Shown: positions 36,021-46,452 of the stretch, in pieces
Layout: each line of letters starts with the position of its first letter
Position numbering within the stretch: the stretch's first letter is position 1
NCBI RefSeq assembly: GCF_004135345.1
Contig: NZ_CP035495.1
Span: 3,286,001-3,350,000, forward strand
Direction of reading: 5' to 3'
Origin: Xylanimonas allomyrinae
Lineage (GTDB): Bacteria; Actinomycetota; Actinomycetes; Actinomycetales; Cellulomonadaceae
Length of the DNA: 64,000 nucleotides
Position numbers and translations under genes: made by a program
The notes under the pieces: generated by a model
Database searches by the model: none
The model's input: the letters and a program-made list of their open reading frames with translations, nothing else
Told to the model about the DNA's origin: nothing

Positions 36021-37502
36021 GTGCCTGCTGACGCCGCCTCTCCCGACCTCCTCACGCTCGGCCGCCGCGTGCGCCACCTGCGCACACGCCGCGGGCTGAC
36101 GCTCGATGCGCTCGGCGCCGCCGTCGGGTGCGGCCCGTCACTTCTGTCGCTCATCGAGAACGGGCGGCGCGAACCCCGCCTGTCACTCCTGCGCGCCCTG
36201 GCCGACGCCCTCGGCGCCGACGTCGGCGACCTGCTCGCGCCCGAGGCCCCCGACCGGCGCTCGGCGCTCGAGATCGCGCTCGAGCGCGCCCAGCGCGGGC
36301 CCCTGTTCGACGCCCTCGGCCTGCCCGTCGTCAAGCCCTCGCAACGGCTGCCCATGCCGGTGCTCGAACAGCTCGTGGGCCTGCACACCGAGCTCACGCG
36401 TCGTGAGGAGGCGGCCATCGCCACCCCCGAGGAGGCCCGCCGCGCCAACACCGAGCTACGGCTCGAACGCCAGAAGCGCGACAACTACTTCCCCGAGATC
36501 GAGGTGGTCGCCGAGCAGATGATCACCCAGGCCGGTTACTCGGGCGTCGGCGCGGTGACCCACCGCACGGTCGCCCGCCTGGCCGGGACCCTCGGCTTCG
36601 AGATCCTGTACGTCCAGGACCTGCCGCGCTCGGCGCGCACGGTCACCGACCTGAAGAACGGCCGCATCTACCTGCCGCAGGCCTCGACCCCCGGAGGTCA
36701 CGGGCTGCGCTCGCTCGCGCTGCAAGCCGTCGCGCACCGCGTGCTCGGCCACGAACGGCCCCGCACGTACGGCGAGTTCCTGCGCCAGCGCGTCGAGATC
36801 ACCTACTTCGCCGCCGCCTGCCTCATGCCGCGCACCGCCGCCGTCGACTTCCTCCAGGCGCGCAAGCGTGAGAAGGACCTCGCCGTCGAGGACTTCCGCG
36901 ACGCCTTCGGCGTCACGCACGAGGCCGCCGCGATGCGCCTGACCAACCTCGCCACCGCGCACCTCGGCATGCCGCTGCACTTCCTGCGCGTGGGCGACGA
37001 CGGCGTCCTGTTCCGCGGCTACTCCAACGACGGCATGCCGTTCCCGCAGGACGTCTCGGGAGCCATCGAGGGCCAGCTCGTGTGCCGCAAGTGGGCCGCG
37101 CGCGCCGCGTTCGAGCGCCGCGACCGCGCCACCGAGTACTACCAGTACACGGACACGCCCGCAGGCACGTTCTGGGGCTCGGTGCAGATGGGCTCGGCCA
37201 GCGCGGACACCCCCGGGTTCGGCGTCGGCGCGTTCTCCATCACCGTGGGCGTTCCCTACGCGCACGCCAAGTGGTTCCGCGGACGCGACACACGCCTGCG
37301 CCGCGTGTCCACCTGCCCGGACCCCACCTGCTGCCAGCGCCCGCCCGCCGCGCTCGCCGACCGCTGGGCCGCGAACGCCTGGCCCAGCGCGCGCATCCAC
37401 CAGCAGGTGCTCGCCGCGCTGCCGCGCGGCGCGTTCCCCGGCGTCGAGGACGCCGACCTGTACGCGTTCCTGGACCGGCACGCCCCCCAGGGCGAGGGGT
37501 GA
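36021..37502 (+). CDS. XRE-type short-chain fatty acid regulator, RamB/ScfR-like
   Basis: A 493-residue regulator. Residues about 10-65 form a Cro/C1-type helix-turn-helix (LTLDALGAAVGCGPSLLSLI). The middle has an IrrE-like DUF955 region (AVAHRVLGHERPRTYGEFLR) and the end has the ScfR domain with Cys-rich CPDPTCCQRPPA. In Corynebacterium RamB this architecture represses acetate-metabolism genes. GTG 36021 is chosen for the -10 hexamer six bases upstream; TTG 36003 is inside the operator. It is divergent from pckG, which fits control at the PEP/acetate node. The PPTase gene overlaps its end by four bases. Confidence 0.85.
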   Translation: MPADAASPDLLTLGRRVRHLRTRRGLTLDALGAAVGCGPSLLSLIENGRREPRLSLLRALADALGADVGDLLAPEAPDRRSALEIALERAQRGPLFDALGLPVVKPSQRLPMPVLEQLVGLHTELTRREEAAIATPEEARRANTELRLERQKRDNYFPEIEVVAEQMITQAGYSGVGAVTHRTVARLAGTLGFEILYVQDLPRSARTVTDLKNGRIYLPQASTPGGHGLRSLALQAVAHRVLGHERPRTYGEFLRQRVEITYFAAACLMPRTAAVDFLQARKREKDLAVEDFRDAFGVTHEAAAMRLTNLATAHLGMPLHFLRVGDDGVLFRGYSNDGMPFPQDVSGAIEGQLVCRKWAARAAFERRDRATEYYQYTDTPAGTFWGSVQMGSASADTPGFGVGAFSITVGVPYAHAKWFRGRDTRLRRVSTCPDPTCCQRPPAALADRWAANAWPSARIHQQVLAALPRGAFPGVEDADLYAFLDRHAPQGEG

Positions 37503-38101
37503 ACGGGCCTGTCCTGCGCGTCGCCACCGCCCACGGCGACGGCGGTGCCGCCAGCCGCGATGCGCTCCGCTCGCGGCTCCTGGCCGACGTCCTGCGGCAG
37601 GTCGGCGTCGACGCGCCCGTCACCCTCGTGCGGCGGTGCCGGGTGTGCGGCTCGCACGCGCACGGCAAGCCGGAGGTCGCGGCGGCGCTCGCCGTGGGCG
37701 TGCACGTCAGCCTCGCGCACACGTCCGCGCGGACCGCCGTCGTGGCAGCCACCGGACCGGTGGGGGTCGACATCGAGGACGTCGACGCCGTCGCGGCGCA
37801 CCCGGTCGCGGGAGTCCTGCTCTCGCCCGCCGAGCACGAGGCCGGGCATCCCCTCGACGCCGAGTCGCTGACCCGCACCTGGGTGCGCAAGGAGGCGCTG
37901 CTCAAGGCGACCGGGTACGGCCTGCACGTGCCGCCGTCGGCCGTCACGCTGAGCCTGCCCGGGGCGGGTGAGCCGCGGCTGCTGGGCTGGGCGGGGCCGG
38001 GTGCCGCGCCCGTCCCGGTCGCGTGGGACGAGGGACGCTGCACCCGGGCCGGGCTGCCGACGGCGCTGACGGCCGTCGTCGTGCTCGCCGGGGCGCCGTA
38101 G
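37499..38101 (+). CDS. 4'-phosphopantetheinyl transferase (Sfp type)
   Basis: A 200-residue enzyme that moves phosphopantetheine from CoA to a Ser of carrier proteins. The metal-binding motif VGVDIEDVD lies near residues 86-94 and WVRKEALLKATGYG near 126-139, both diagnostic of Sfp-like PPTases. CRVCGSHAHGKP near residue 50 is the usual substrate segment. GTG 37499 overlaps the preceding regulator's stop by four bases, so translation is coupled. It faces, on the opposite strand, the M1 peptidase and the Pls/PosA-like synthetase, whose carrier domain (Ser about 536) is the obvious client. Confidence 0.88.
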   Translation: MNGPVLRVATAHGDGGAASRDALRSRLLADVLRQVGVDAPVTLVRRCRVCGSHAHGKPEVAAALAVGVHVSLAHTSARTAVVAATGPVGVDIEDVDAVAAHPVAGVLLSPAEHEAGHPLDAESLTRTWVRKEALLKATGYGLHVPPSAVTLSLPGAGEPRLLGWAGPGAAPVPVAWDEGRCTRAGLPTALTAVVVLAGAP

Positions 38102-38141
38102 CCCGGGGCCGGCGCAGGCCACCCGCCGAAGCGCCGGGCCG

Positions 38142-39482
38142 TCAGAGGGCGACGGCCGGCCCGGCCAGCGCCGGCAGCGGCGCCGCGTCGAGCCACCCCG
38201 TCAGCGTCGCCTCGGCCGCCTGACCGCAGCGTTCCGCGACCAGCGCCCGGAAGTCCGACGTCGCCACGGTCGCCCACCGGAACCGCCGCGTCCACTCGCG
38301 CAGCAGGTCGAAGAACGCGTCGTCGCCCACGTGCAGCCGCAGCGCGTGCAGGGTCAGGGCCCCGCGCTTGTAGACCCGGTCGTCGAACATGAGCGCGGGG
38401 GTCGGGTCGGCGAGGACGAGGTCCTGGGGCAGGGCCGCCAGCCGGGCGTGGTGCTCGCGCGCGAGCGCGTCCGCCGTCGGGCCGCCCGACGCCTGCGACC
38501 ACAGCCACTCGGCGTAGCACGCGAACCCCTCGTGGAGCCAGATGTCGCGCCAGGTCGCCGCGGTCACGGAGTTGCCGAACCACTGGTGGGCGAGCTCGTG
38601 GGCGACGAGCCGGTCCTCGGGGCGCGTCCCGTCGAGGTGGTTCGCGCCGAACACGGCCGCCCCGTGGGCCTCGAGGGGTATCTCGAGGTCGTCGGCCGTG
38701 ACCACCACGGTGTAGGAGCCGAAGGGGTAGGGGCCGAACAGCTCCTCGAACACGCCGACGAGCTCGTCGTGCCGGTCGAGGTCGTGCGCGACCGCCGCGG
38801 CCTGCGCGGCCGGCCGGGCGACCTGCATCCGCGGCGTCGTGCGCTCGCCCAGCGGGACGACGTCGTAGCGGCCGATCTGCACCGTGGCCAGGTAGGTGGA
38901 CAGCGGCTCGGTGCGTTCGAACACCCAGGTGCGCGTCCCGGCGCGGCGCGTCACCTTCGCGACGGGAGCGTTGGCGACCACGGTGTACGGGGCGTCGGTG
39001 GTCACGGTCAGGTCGAGCGTCGCCTTGTAGCCCGGGTGGTCGTTGCAGGGGAACCAGGTGGGCGCGCCGTCGGGCTGCCCGGCGACGAGCACACCCGCGC
39101 GCAGCTCTTCCCAGCCGGTCTCGCCCCACGGGCCGCGCGCCGGCTTCGGGTTGCCCGCGTAGGCGACGGTCAGCGTCGTCGTCGCGCCCGCGGCGAGCGG
39201 GCGCGGCAGGCGCACCCGCAGGGAGCGGGGCTTGCGCGTGAACTTGGCCGGCTTGCCGCCCACCTCGACGCGCGTGACGCGCAGGCCGATCAGGTCGAGC
39301 CGCACCTCCTCGACCGGGTGCAGCGCGCGCACCGTCAGGCGCGCGGTGCCCTCGAGGCGGTTGGGCTCGACGCGGTAGCGCAGGTCGAGGGCGTAGTGGT
39401 CGACCACGTGCTCGCACGTGCCATGGGTGGGCACGTAGCGGTCCGGGGCCGTGGTGCGACGGTGCGGCATGGCCGGTGACAC
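38142..39482 (-). CDS. M1-family metallo-aminopeptidase
   Basis: A 446-residue zinc peptidase, shorter than PepN because it lacks the large C-terminal helical domain. Zinc motif HELAHQWFGN (His295, His299) and Glu318 in WLHEGFA are complete. The usual GxMEN exopeptidase motif is replaced by PLEAHG, a variant seen in several actinobacterial M1 enzymes. No signal peptide is apparent. GTG 39482 is chosen because it overlaps the stop of the NRPS gene (TAGTG) with GGAG upstream; ATG 39470 is the alternative. Coupling to the Pls/PosA-like gene is notable because epsilon-poly-lysine-degrading enzymes of Streptomyces are reported as M1-type aminopeptidases. Confidence 0.85.
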   Translation of the reverse strand: MSPAMPHRRTTAPDRYVPTHGTCEHVVDHYALDLRYRVEPNRLEGTARLTVRALHPVEEVRLDLIGLRVTRVEVGGKPAKFTRKPRSLRVRLPRPLAAGATTTLTVAYAGNPKPARGPWGETGWEELRAGVLVAGQPDGAPTWFPCNDHPGYKATLDLTVTTDAPYTVVANAPVAKVTRRAGTRTWVFERTEPLSTYLATVQIGRYDVVPLGERTTPRMQVARPAAQAAAVAHDLDRHDELVGVFEELFGPYPFGSYTVVVTADDLEIPLEAHGAAVFGANHLDGTRPEDRLVAHELAHQWFGNSVTAATWRDIWLHEGFACYAEWLWSQASGGPTADALAREHHARLAALPQDLVLADPTPALMFDDRVYKRGALTLHALRLHVGDDAFFDLLREWTRRFRWATVATSDFRALVAERCGQAAEATLTGWLDAAPLPALAGPAVAL

Positions 39483-42400
39483 TACCGCTCCGCGCGGTCG
39501 TCGCCGAGGGTCCACGGCACCACGGGATTGCCCTGCCAGCGCGACCCGCCGGGCAGCATCTCGCCGCGCATCACGAGCGACGCCGGCCCGGCCACCGTCC
39601 CGCGGCCGAGCCGCGCCGCGGGCAGCACCACGGAGTGCGGCCCGACGGTGCCGCCGTCCTCGACCGTCACCTCGTCGAGGCTCATGACGCGGTCGTGGAA
39701 CAGGTGCGTCTGGAGCACCGTGCCGCGCCCGACGGCGGTGCCGTCACCCAGCGTGACCAGGTCGCCCTCGGGCAGCCAGTACGTCTCGCACCACACGCCC
39801 CGGCCGATGTGCGCGCCCATGCTGCGCAGCCACGCCGCGAGCAGCGGCGTGCCCAGCACATGGTTGGCGAACCACGGCGCGGCCACGACCTCGGTGAACG
39901 TGTCGGCCAGCTCGTTGCGCCACACGAACCCGCTCCACAGCGGGTGCTCCGTCGCCCGGAACCTGCCGACCAGCAGCCACTTGACACCCGTGGTGACCGC
40001 GGCCGCGAGCAGCCCCGCGACGAGGAGCGCACCGCCCGTGGCGAGCGCGGCGACCGCCCAGCCCGCGGCGCGAGCGGCCTCGAGCAGCACGACGACGACG
40101 CCGGTGCCCAGCGCGGCGGCCACGACGACGGCCGTCAGGCGCAGCACCTCGACGGTGCCGCGGGCCCACAGCAGCCGCGCCGGCGGGTCGTACGTCAGGC
40201 CCTCGTCGTCGGGCCCGGCGGCCGAGCGGGGCAGCATCACGGGCGGGCTGCCGATCCACGACGATCCCTTCTTCGCCTTGTGCGGCGCGGCCGACAGCAC
40301 CGCGACGAGCCCGTTCTTGGGCACCGAGCGGCCCGGCGCGGTGATGCCCGAGTTGCCGAGGAACGCGCGCCTGCCCACCTTCGCGCGCTCGACGCGCATC
40401 CACCCGCCGCCCAGCTCGTACGGGGCCACCATGGTGTCGTCGGCGAGGAACGCGCCGTCGGAGGCCTCCATCATCTTCGGGATGCCGACCACCGTGGACG
40501 CCTCGACGTGGCGGCCCATCCGCGCGCCCAGGAGCCGCAGCCACCCGGGGGTGAACACGCTGGAGTACAGGGGGAACAGGGCGGTGCGGGCCGCGTCCAT
40601 GACGCGTTCGGTGCACCACGCCTGCCATCCGACGCGGCTGCGCACCGGGTGGAACCCCGCGTGCATCCCCAGGCTCAGCAGCCGCACGAGCACGAGCGTG
40701 CCGAGCGCGTACGCGGCGAACGCGGCGAGCGTCGCCGCCGGGAGCCACGCGAACGCCGACCTGAGCACGGCCGCGGGCGTCGCGTCGTCGTCGGCGCCGG
40801 ACAGCAGCACCAGCACGCCGACGCCCACCGCGGCCAGCGGGTGCAGCGCCAGGGCGGCCCCGCTGACCTGATACGCGGCCGCCCAGCGCCGCGCCCGGGG
40901 CGGGCGCCGCTCGGGCCACGGGTGCTTGACGTGGCTGCGCCGCCGTGTGGCCGGCGACCCCTCCCAGTACTCGTCGGTGCCCGTCGCCCCGACGACGGCG
41001 GAGCCCGCCGCGACGTCGGTGCCACGCCCCACGCGAGCGCCCGGCAGCAGCACGCTGCGCGCCCCCACCATGGCGTCCGGGCCGACGACGATGCGTCCCA
41101 CGTGCAGCACGTCGCCCTCGAGCCAGTGCCCGGCGAGGTCCACCTCGGGCTCGATCGCGGCGCGGTCGCCCACCGTCAGCAGGCCCGTGACGGGCGGCAG
41201 CGTGTGCAGGTCGACACCGCGGCCCACCGTCGCGCCCAGCGCGCGGGCGTACAGGCCCACCAGCGGTGCGGCGGCGATGGTCAGCCCGCCCAGCGCCTCG
41301 ACGACCTGCTCGGCGAGCCACAGCCGCCGGTGCACCGAGCCGCCGCGCGGGTGGTCGCCCGGGGTGACGCCGCGCAACAGCAGCCGGGCGGTACCCGCGG
41401 CGAGCGCGAGGCGGCCGGGCGCGCTGACGAACGCCAGCCACGCGAGCGCCAGCCACGGCCAGGGCGCCGTGGGCAGCGAGCCGAGCAGCCGGGTCAGGCC
41501 CGGACCCAGGCCGCCGTCGCCGGGCAGCAGCGTCAGCAGCGTCACGACGAGGGCCGCCCACGTCGCCCAGCGCAGCCCGGCGACCAGCCGCAGCACCACC
41601 ACCATGAGCACCTGGAACGCCTGCGTCGCGGCCGGGGTGGGCGCCCCGACGGGCGGTGCCTCGGCAGGCGCGGGCGTGCCGTACGCGGACTCCAGGTGCG
41701 CGGCCAGGTCCTCGACCGTCGGGTGGGCGTACAGGTCGGCGACGGTTGCCGCCGGGTAGCGCTCGCGCACGGCCGAGACGACCTGCGCCGCGGTGAGGCT
41801 GCCGCCGCCCAGGTCGAAGAAGTCGTCGTCGGCGGCCTGCGGGGCGACGCCCAGCACGCGCGTCCACAGCCCCGCCACCCAGGCGACGGTGCCCTCGCCG
41901 AGACCGGGCGCGGCGTCGTCGTCGGTGCCGGGCAGCGGCCACGGCAGCGCGTCCCGGTCGACCTTGCCGCTCGTGCGCGTCGGGATCTCCTCGACCACCC
42001 CGAGCAGCGGCACCAGCGCGGCGGGCAGCACGTCGCGCAGGTGCGTGGTGAGGGCGGTCGTGTCGAACGCGGCCGGGTCGGCCGGCACGACGTAGCCGAC
42101 GATGATCTGGTTGCCGGCCGCGGTCCGCCGCACGGCCGCGGCGGCGGCGCTCACGTGCGGGTCGGCGAGCAGCGCCGCGTCGACCTCGCCCAGCTCGATG
42201 CGGCGCCCCCGAGCTTGACCTGGTCGTCGGCACGCCCCACGAACCGCAGGCCCGCGGCCTCGTTGACCACGAGGTCGCCCGAGCGGTACGCCCGCTCCCA
42301 CCCGAGCGCGGGCAGCGGGGCGTACTTCTCGGCGTCCTTCGCCGCGTCGAGGTAGCGCGCCAGCCCGGCACCGCCGATGACGAGCTCGCCCGTGGCGCCC

Positions 42401-43404
42401 TCCGCGACCGGCTCGCCCGCCTCGTCGACGACGACGAGGTCCCACCCGTCGAGCGGCAGCCCGATCCGCACGGGGCCGACGCCGTCGAGCAGCGCCGCGC
42501 ACGCGACGACCGTCGCCTCGGTGGGACCGTACGTGTTCCACACCTCGCGGCCCGGGGCCACGAGCCGCGCCGCCAGCTCGGGCGGCACGGCCTCGCCGCC
42601 GAAGATCAGCAACCGCACGCCCGCCAGGTCCGCCGCCGGGAGCAGGCCCGCCAGGGTCGGCACCGTCGAGATCGCGGTGATGCCCTGCGCGGCGACCCAC
42701 GGCCCCAGGTCGAGGCCCGTGCGGACCAGTGCGCGGTCGGCCGGCACCAGGCACGCGCCGTACCGCCACGCCAGCCACATCTCCTCACAGCTCGCGTCGA
42801 ACGCGACGGACAGACCCGCCATGACGCGATCGCCCGGACTCAGGGGGGCGTCCTGGAGGAACAGGCGAGCCTCGGCGTCGACGAACGCGGCCGCGTTGCG
42901 GTGCGTGACCGCGACGCCCTTCGGGACCCCGGTCGAACCCGAGGTGAAGATGATCCAGGCGTCGTCGTCCAGGGTCGGGGCCGCAGCGGCACCCCCCGGG
43001 GCGTCCTGCCAGGCCGGGCCGGGCGTGATCTCGCCGTCGTCCCCGACGACGGCGACCACCGCCGCCTCGCCGAACACCAGGTCCGCACGCTCCGCCGGGT
43101 CGTCCCGGTCGACCGGGACGTACGCCGCGCCCGCGCGCAGCACCGCCAGGATCGACAGGTACAGGTCCGCTCGTCCCGACGTCGCCCGCACCCCGACCCG
43201 GTCGCCGCGCCGCACCCCCGCCGTCGCGAGCGCCTCCGCGCGACGCTCGACCTCGGCGCCGACCTGCGCGTACGTCCACACCCGGGAGCCGTCGTCGATC
43301 GCCGCGGCGCCGGGATGCGCGGCCGTCGTGGCGGCGAGGACGTCCACCAGCGTGCGGGGCTCCGGCGCGCGGTCGCCCGCGAGCAGGGCAGGAGGCACGG
43401 TCAC
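39482..43404 (-). CDS. Pls/PosA-family single-module NRPS (A-T-membrane-hexapeptide domains), apparent frameshift near 42206-42210
   Basis: About 1307 residues after repair, close to the 1319 of epsilon-poly-L-lysine synthetase. Order: adenylation domain (1 to about 500) with IFTSGSTGVPKG, FDASCEEMWLAWRYGA, NTYGPTEATV and YRSGDLV; carrier domain FFDLGGGSLTAAQ (Ser about 536); then six or more membrane helices interleaved with three left-handed beta-helix (hexapeptide) blocks that stand in for condensation domains. FDASCEEMWLAW is typical of the Pls/PosA group. The frame breaks within motif A8 at a five-G run (complement of 42206-42210): one added G restores QVKLGGRRIELGEVDAALLA. There is no thioesterase. 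The predicted product is an isopeptide-linked amino-acid homopolymer made at the membrane; the amino acid is unknown. Start GTG 43404. Confidence 0.85.
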
Positions 43405-43500
43405 GCGGAGGGTCCTCTCGTCGCCGGGGAGAGCGGCACGCCGCCGTCGGTCAGGATACGGGCGACCCGGGCACGGCGCGCCTGCGGCGCTGCCGCCGTC

Positions 43501-44796
43501 TCAGCGCCGAGGCAGACCCCGCTCGTCCATGCGCCCCAGCAGCACCGGCAGCACGCCGCCGACCCGCAGCCCGTCGTGCTCGTGCTCGTTGGTGACCCAC
43601 GCCCGCGTGCATCCCACCCGGGCCGCCGTGTCGAGCGACAGCCCCGCGTCCACGTACAGGTCGTCGAAGTACACGGCCGCCTCGACGGGCACCTCGTTGG
43701 CCGCCAGCCGCTCGACGTCGTACAGGTCGTCCCAGCCGTCGCGCGCGGCGAGCGCGTCGGCCGCCGCACGCAAGCCCCGCAGCTCGGCCTGCTCGACCAT
43801 GTGCGGGTAGATCATCTCGCCCGTGAACAGCAGCGGGTCGGCCCCCGGCGCGAACGCCGGGTCCGCGTCGCGCACCTGGGCGGCGGCCCACGCCGTCGGC
43901 CCCGTGTGCGACTGCGCGTAGATCGACTCGTGCACGACGGCGTACAGCGGGTTGGCGCGGAACGACGTCGCCGCCTCGACCTGCGCGAGGAACGTGCCCG
44001 TGAGCTCGCCGTCGGTGTCGAACGCCTCGTCGAGGATCCAGTGCAGGGCGTCGACGCCCTGCTTCATCCCCAGGCCCATGCCGAGCGCCTGCACGCGCGG
44101 CACCGTCAGCGGGTCGCCGCACGGCAGCACGACGCCGCCCGCCGCGACCCGGTCGACGACGCGCCGCACCACCGCGACGTCGGCCGGGAACCGCTCCCGG
44201 AACACGGCGTTGCGGGCGGCGACGCGCGGCTGCGTCCGCTCGTACACCTCGCGGGCGCTCGCGGTCAGGCCGGGCAACCCTCCGGTCACGTAGCAGGCGT
44301 CGAGCGCCTCGGGGGCGAGCGACAGGTACGTCAACGTGATGAACCCGCCGTACGACTGCCCGAGGGTCGACCAGCGCCGGCCGCCGTAGAGCGTGCGCCG
44401 CACGTGCTCGGCGTCCCGCACGATGGAGTCGGCCCGGAAGTGGGCCAGGTGCTCTGCCTGCGCGGCACCGTCCCCGACGGCGGCCAGGCGCCGCGCCGAG
44501 ACGGGCGTCGAGCGCCCGGTGCCCCGCTGGTCGAGCAGCACGACGCGGAACCGTTCGAGCGCCGCGCCGAGCCACCCGTCCGCCGGACCGGCGGGCCGTG
44601 GCCCCTTGCCGCCGGGCCCGCCCTGGAGGAACAGCAGGAGGGGCAGGTCCTCCGAGCGCCGGTGCGCGGCCACGACCTCGCGCACGAACACCGTGAGGGT
44701 CTCGCCGCCGGGCGACGACCAGTCGAGGGGAACGGTCGCGGCCCGGTCGGTGACGTGGATCCCCGGGATCGTGTAGGTCGTGGGCAGCGCAGCCAT
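43501..44796 (-). CDS. Alpha/beta hydrolase, prolyl aminopeptidase-like (S33)
   Basis: A 431-residue alpha/beta hydrolase of the proline iminopeptidase type. LLLFLQGGPGGKGPRP forms the oxyanion hole, the nucleophile elbow is GQSYGG (Ser near residue 143), and DQRGTGRSTP is the conserved loop of S33 peptidases. NEHEHDGLR near the end probably supplies the catalytic His. The length matches the larger S33 aminopeptidases. ATG 44796 has AGGG eight bases upstream. It precedes the Pls/PosA-like gene on the same strand with a 96-base gap, so a peptidase role toward its product is possible but speculative. Confidence 0.82.
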   Translation of the reverse strand: MAALPTTYTIPGIHVTDRAATVPLDWSSPGGETLTVFVREVVAAHRRSEDLPLLLFLQGGPGGKGPRPAGPADGWLGAALERFRVVLLDQRGTGRSTPVSARRLAAVGDGAAQAEHLAHFRADSIVRDAEHVRRTLYGGRRWSTLGQSYGGFITLTYLSLAPEALDACYVTGGLPGLTASAREVYERTQPRVAARNAVFRERFPADVAVVRRVVDRVAAGGVVLPCGDPLTVPRVQALGMGLGMKQGVDALHWILDEAFDTDGELTGTFLAQVEAATSFRANPLYAVVHESIYAQSHTGPTAWAAAQVRDADPAFAPGADPLLFTGEMIYPHMVEQAELRGLRAAADALAARDGWDDLYDVERLAANEVPVEAAVYFDDLYVDAGLSLDTAARVGCTRAWVTNEHEHDGLRVGGVLPVLLGRMDERGLPRR

Positions 44797-44842
44797 GTCG
44801 TCGACCCTACGCGGCAGGGAGAGCGAGACGGCGCGGCACGGC

Positions 44843-44888
44843 GCACACGACGGCGGACGCCCGGCCGGGCGACCGCCGTCGCGTGTGC
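44843..44888. terminator. Hairpin after glpK
   Basis: GCACACGACGGCGG (44843-44856) pairs with 44873-44888, with a two-base bulge, around a CCCGGCCGGG inner palindrome. It lies eight bases past the glpK stop on the minus strand. Confidence 0.7.
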
Positions 44889-44895
44889 CGGCTGT

Positions 44896-46408
44896 TTACT
44901 GTGTGTCGGCGTCGACCCAGTCGAAGGTCTTGGTGACGGCTTTCTTCCATTGCCGGTAGAGGCGTTCGCGTTCGCTGGTGTCCATGGACGGTTCCCAGCG
45001 GCGGTCCTCGGCCCAGTTGGCGGTCACGTCCGACTCCCCGGACCAGAACCCGACCGCGATCCCGGCGGCGTAGGCCGCGCCGAGCGCGGTGGTCTCGGCG
45101 ACCTGGGGGCGTACGACGTCCACACCGAGCTGGTCGGCCTGGAACTGCATGAGCAGCTCGTTGGCGACCATGCCGCCGTCGACCTTGAGCTCGGTCAGCT
45201 CGACCCCGGAATCGGCGCGCATGGCCTCCAGCACCTCACGGGTCTGGAAGGCGACCGACTCCAGCGCGGCACGCGCGATGTGGTTGCGGTTGACGTACCG
45301 GGTCAGGCCCACCAGGGCGCCACGCGCGTCGGGACGCCAGTACGGGGCGAACAGCCCCGAGAACGCGGGCACGAAGTACGCGCCACCGTTGTCCTCGACC
45401 TTGCGGGCCATCCACTCCACGTCCGGGGCGTCGGAGAACAGGCCCAGGTTGTCGCGCAGCCACTGGATGAGCGACCCGGTCACCGCGATCGACCCCTCCA
45501 ACGCGTACCGGGGAGCCTGCTCACCGATCTTGTAGCAGACCGTGGTCAGCAGCCCGTTGCGCGAGGGGACCTTCTCGGTGCCCGTGTTGAGGAGCATGAA
45601 GTTGCCCGTGCCGTAGGTGTTCTTCGCCGTGCCGGCCTCGAAGCACGCCTGCCCGAACGTCGCAGCCTGCTGGTCGCCCAGGATGCCCGCGATCGGCACC
45701 CCCGGCAGCAGCCCGCCCGCCCGGCCCAGCCCGTACACCTCGGACGAGGAGCGGATCTGCGGCAGCATCGACAACGGGATGCCCATGTCCGCCGCGATGT
45801 CCTCACGCCACGACAAGGTGTCCAGGTCCATCAGCATGGTCCGCGACGCGTTCGTGACGTCCGTGACGTGCACCCCCCGTCAGGGCCACCGGTCATGTTC
45901 CACAACACCCACGCATCGGTGTTGCCGAACAACAGGTCACCACGCTCGGCCGCCTCCCGGGCACCGGCCACGTTGTCCAAGATCCACTTGACCTTCGGCC
46001 CGGAGAAATACGTCGCCAACGGCAACCCGACGATCGACTTGTACCGGTCAGGCCCCGCCTGCCCCCCAGCTCCTCCACGATCGGCTGGGTACGCGTGTCC
46101 TGCCACACGATCGCGTTATAGACCGGCTTACCCGTGCGCCTGTCCCACACCACCGTCGTCTCACGCTGGTTCGTGATCCCGACCGCCGCGATATCCGTGA
46201 ACGTCACGTTCGCGCGCGTCAACGCAAGACCCACCGCCTCACGCACGTTGTTCCAGATCTGCTCCGGACTGTGCTCGACCCACCCCGCACGCGGAAAGAT
46301 CTGGTCATGCTCGAGCTGACCCACCGACACGACCCGACCACCATGGTCGAAAATCATCGCCCGCGAGCTCGTCGTGCCCTGATCAATAGCAAGAACAAAG
46401 TCAGGCAT
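44896..46408 (-). CDS. glpK: Glycerol kinase with two apparent frameshifts
   Basis: An FGGY kinase that phosphorylates glycerol to glycerol-3-phosphate. The N-terminus [20 protein letters not shown] is classical. The frame breaks at a six-base run (complement of 46062-46067) and again at another (45873-45878). Adding one G to each gives [18 protein letters not shown] and [18 protein letters not shown], both standard GlpK sequence, for about 504 residues in total. Later conserved parts include [28 protein letters not shown] and [20 protein letters not shown]. Both lesions remove one base from a seven-G run, so sequencing error is much more likely than gene loss. It is the last gene of glpD-glpF-glpK, 44 bases after glpF. 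Confidence 0.93.
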
Positions 46409-46452
46409 GGTGCTGTGACTCCTTCACGTCGTCGTGCTGTCGGATGGTGTGG

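Noticed and set aside
44896-46408. glpK as a genuine pseudogene
   Set aside because: Both breaks are one-base losses in six-base G runs and the rest of the gene is fully conserved within an intact operon.
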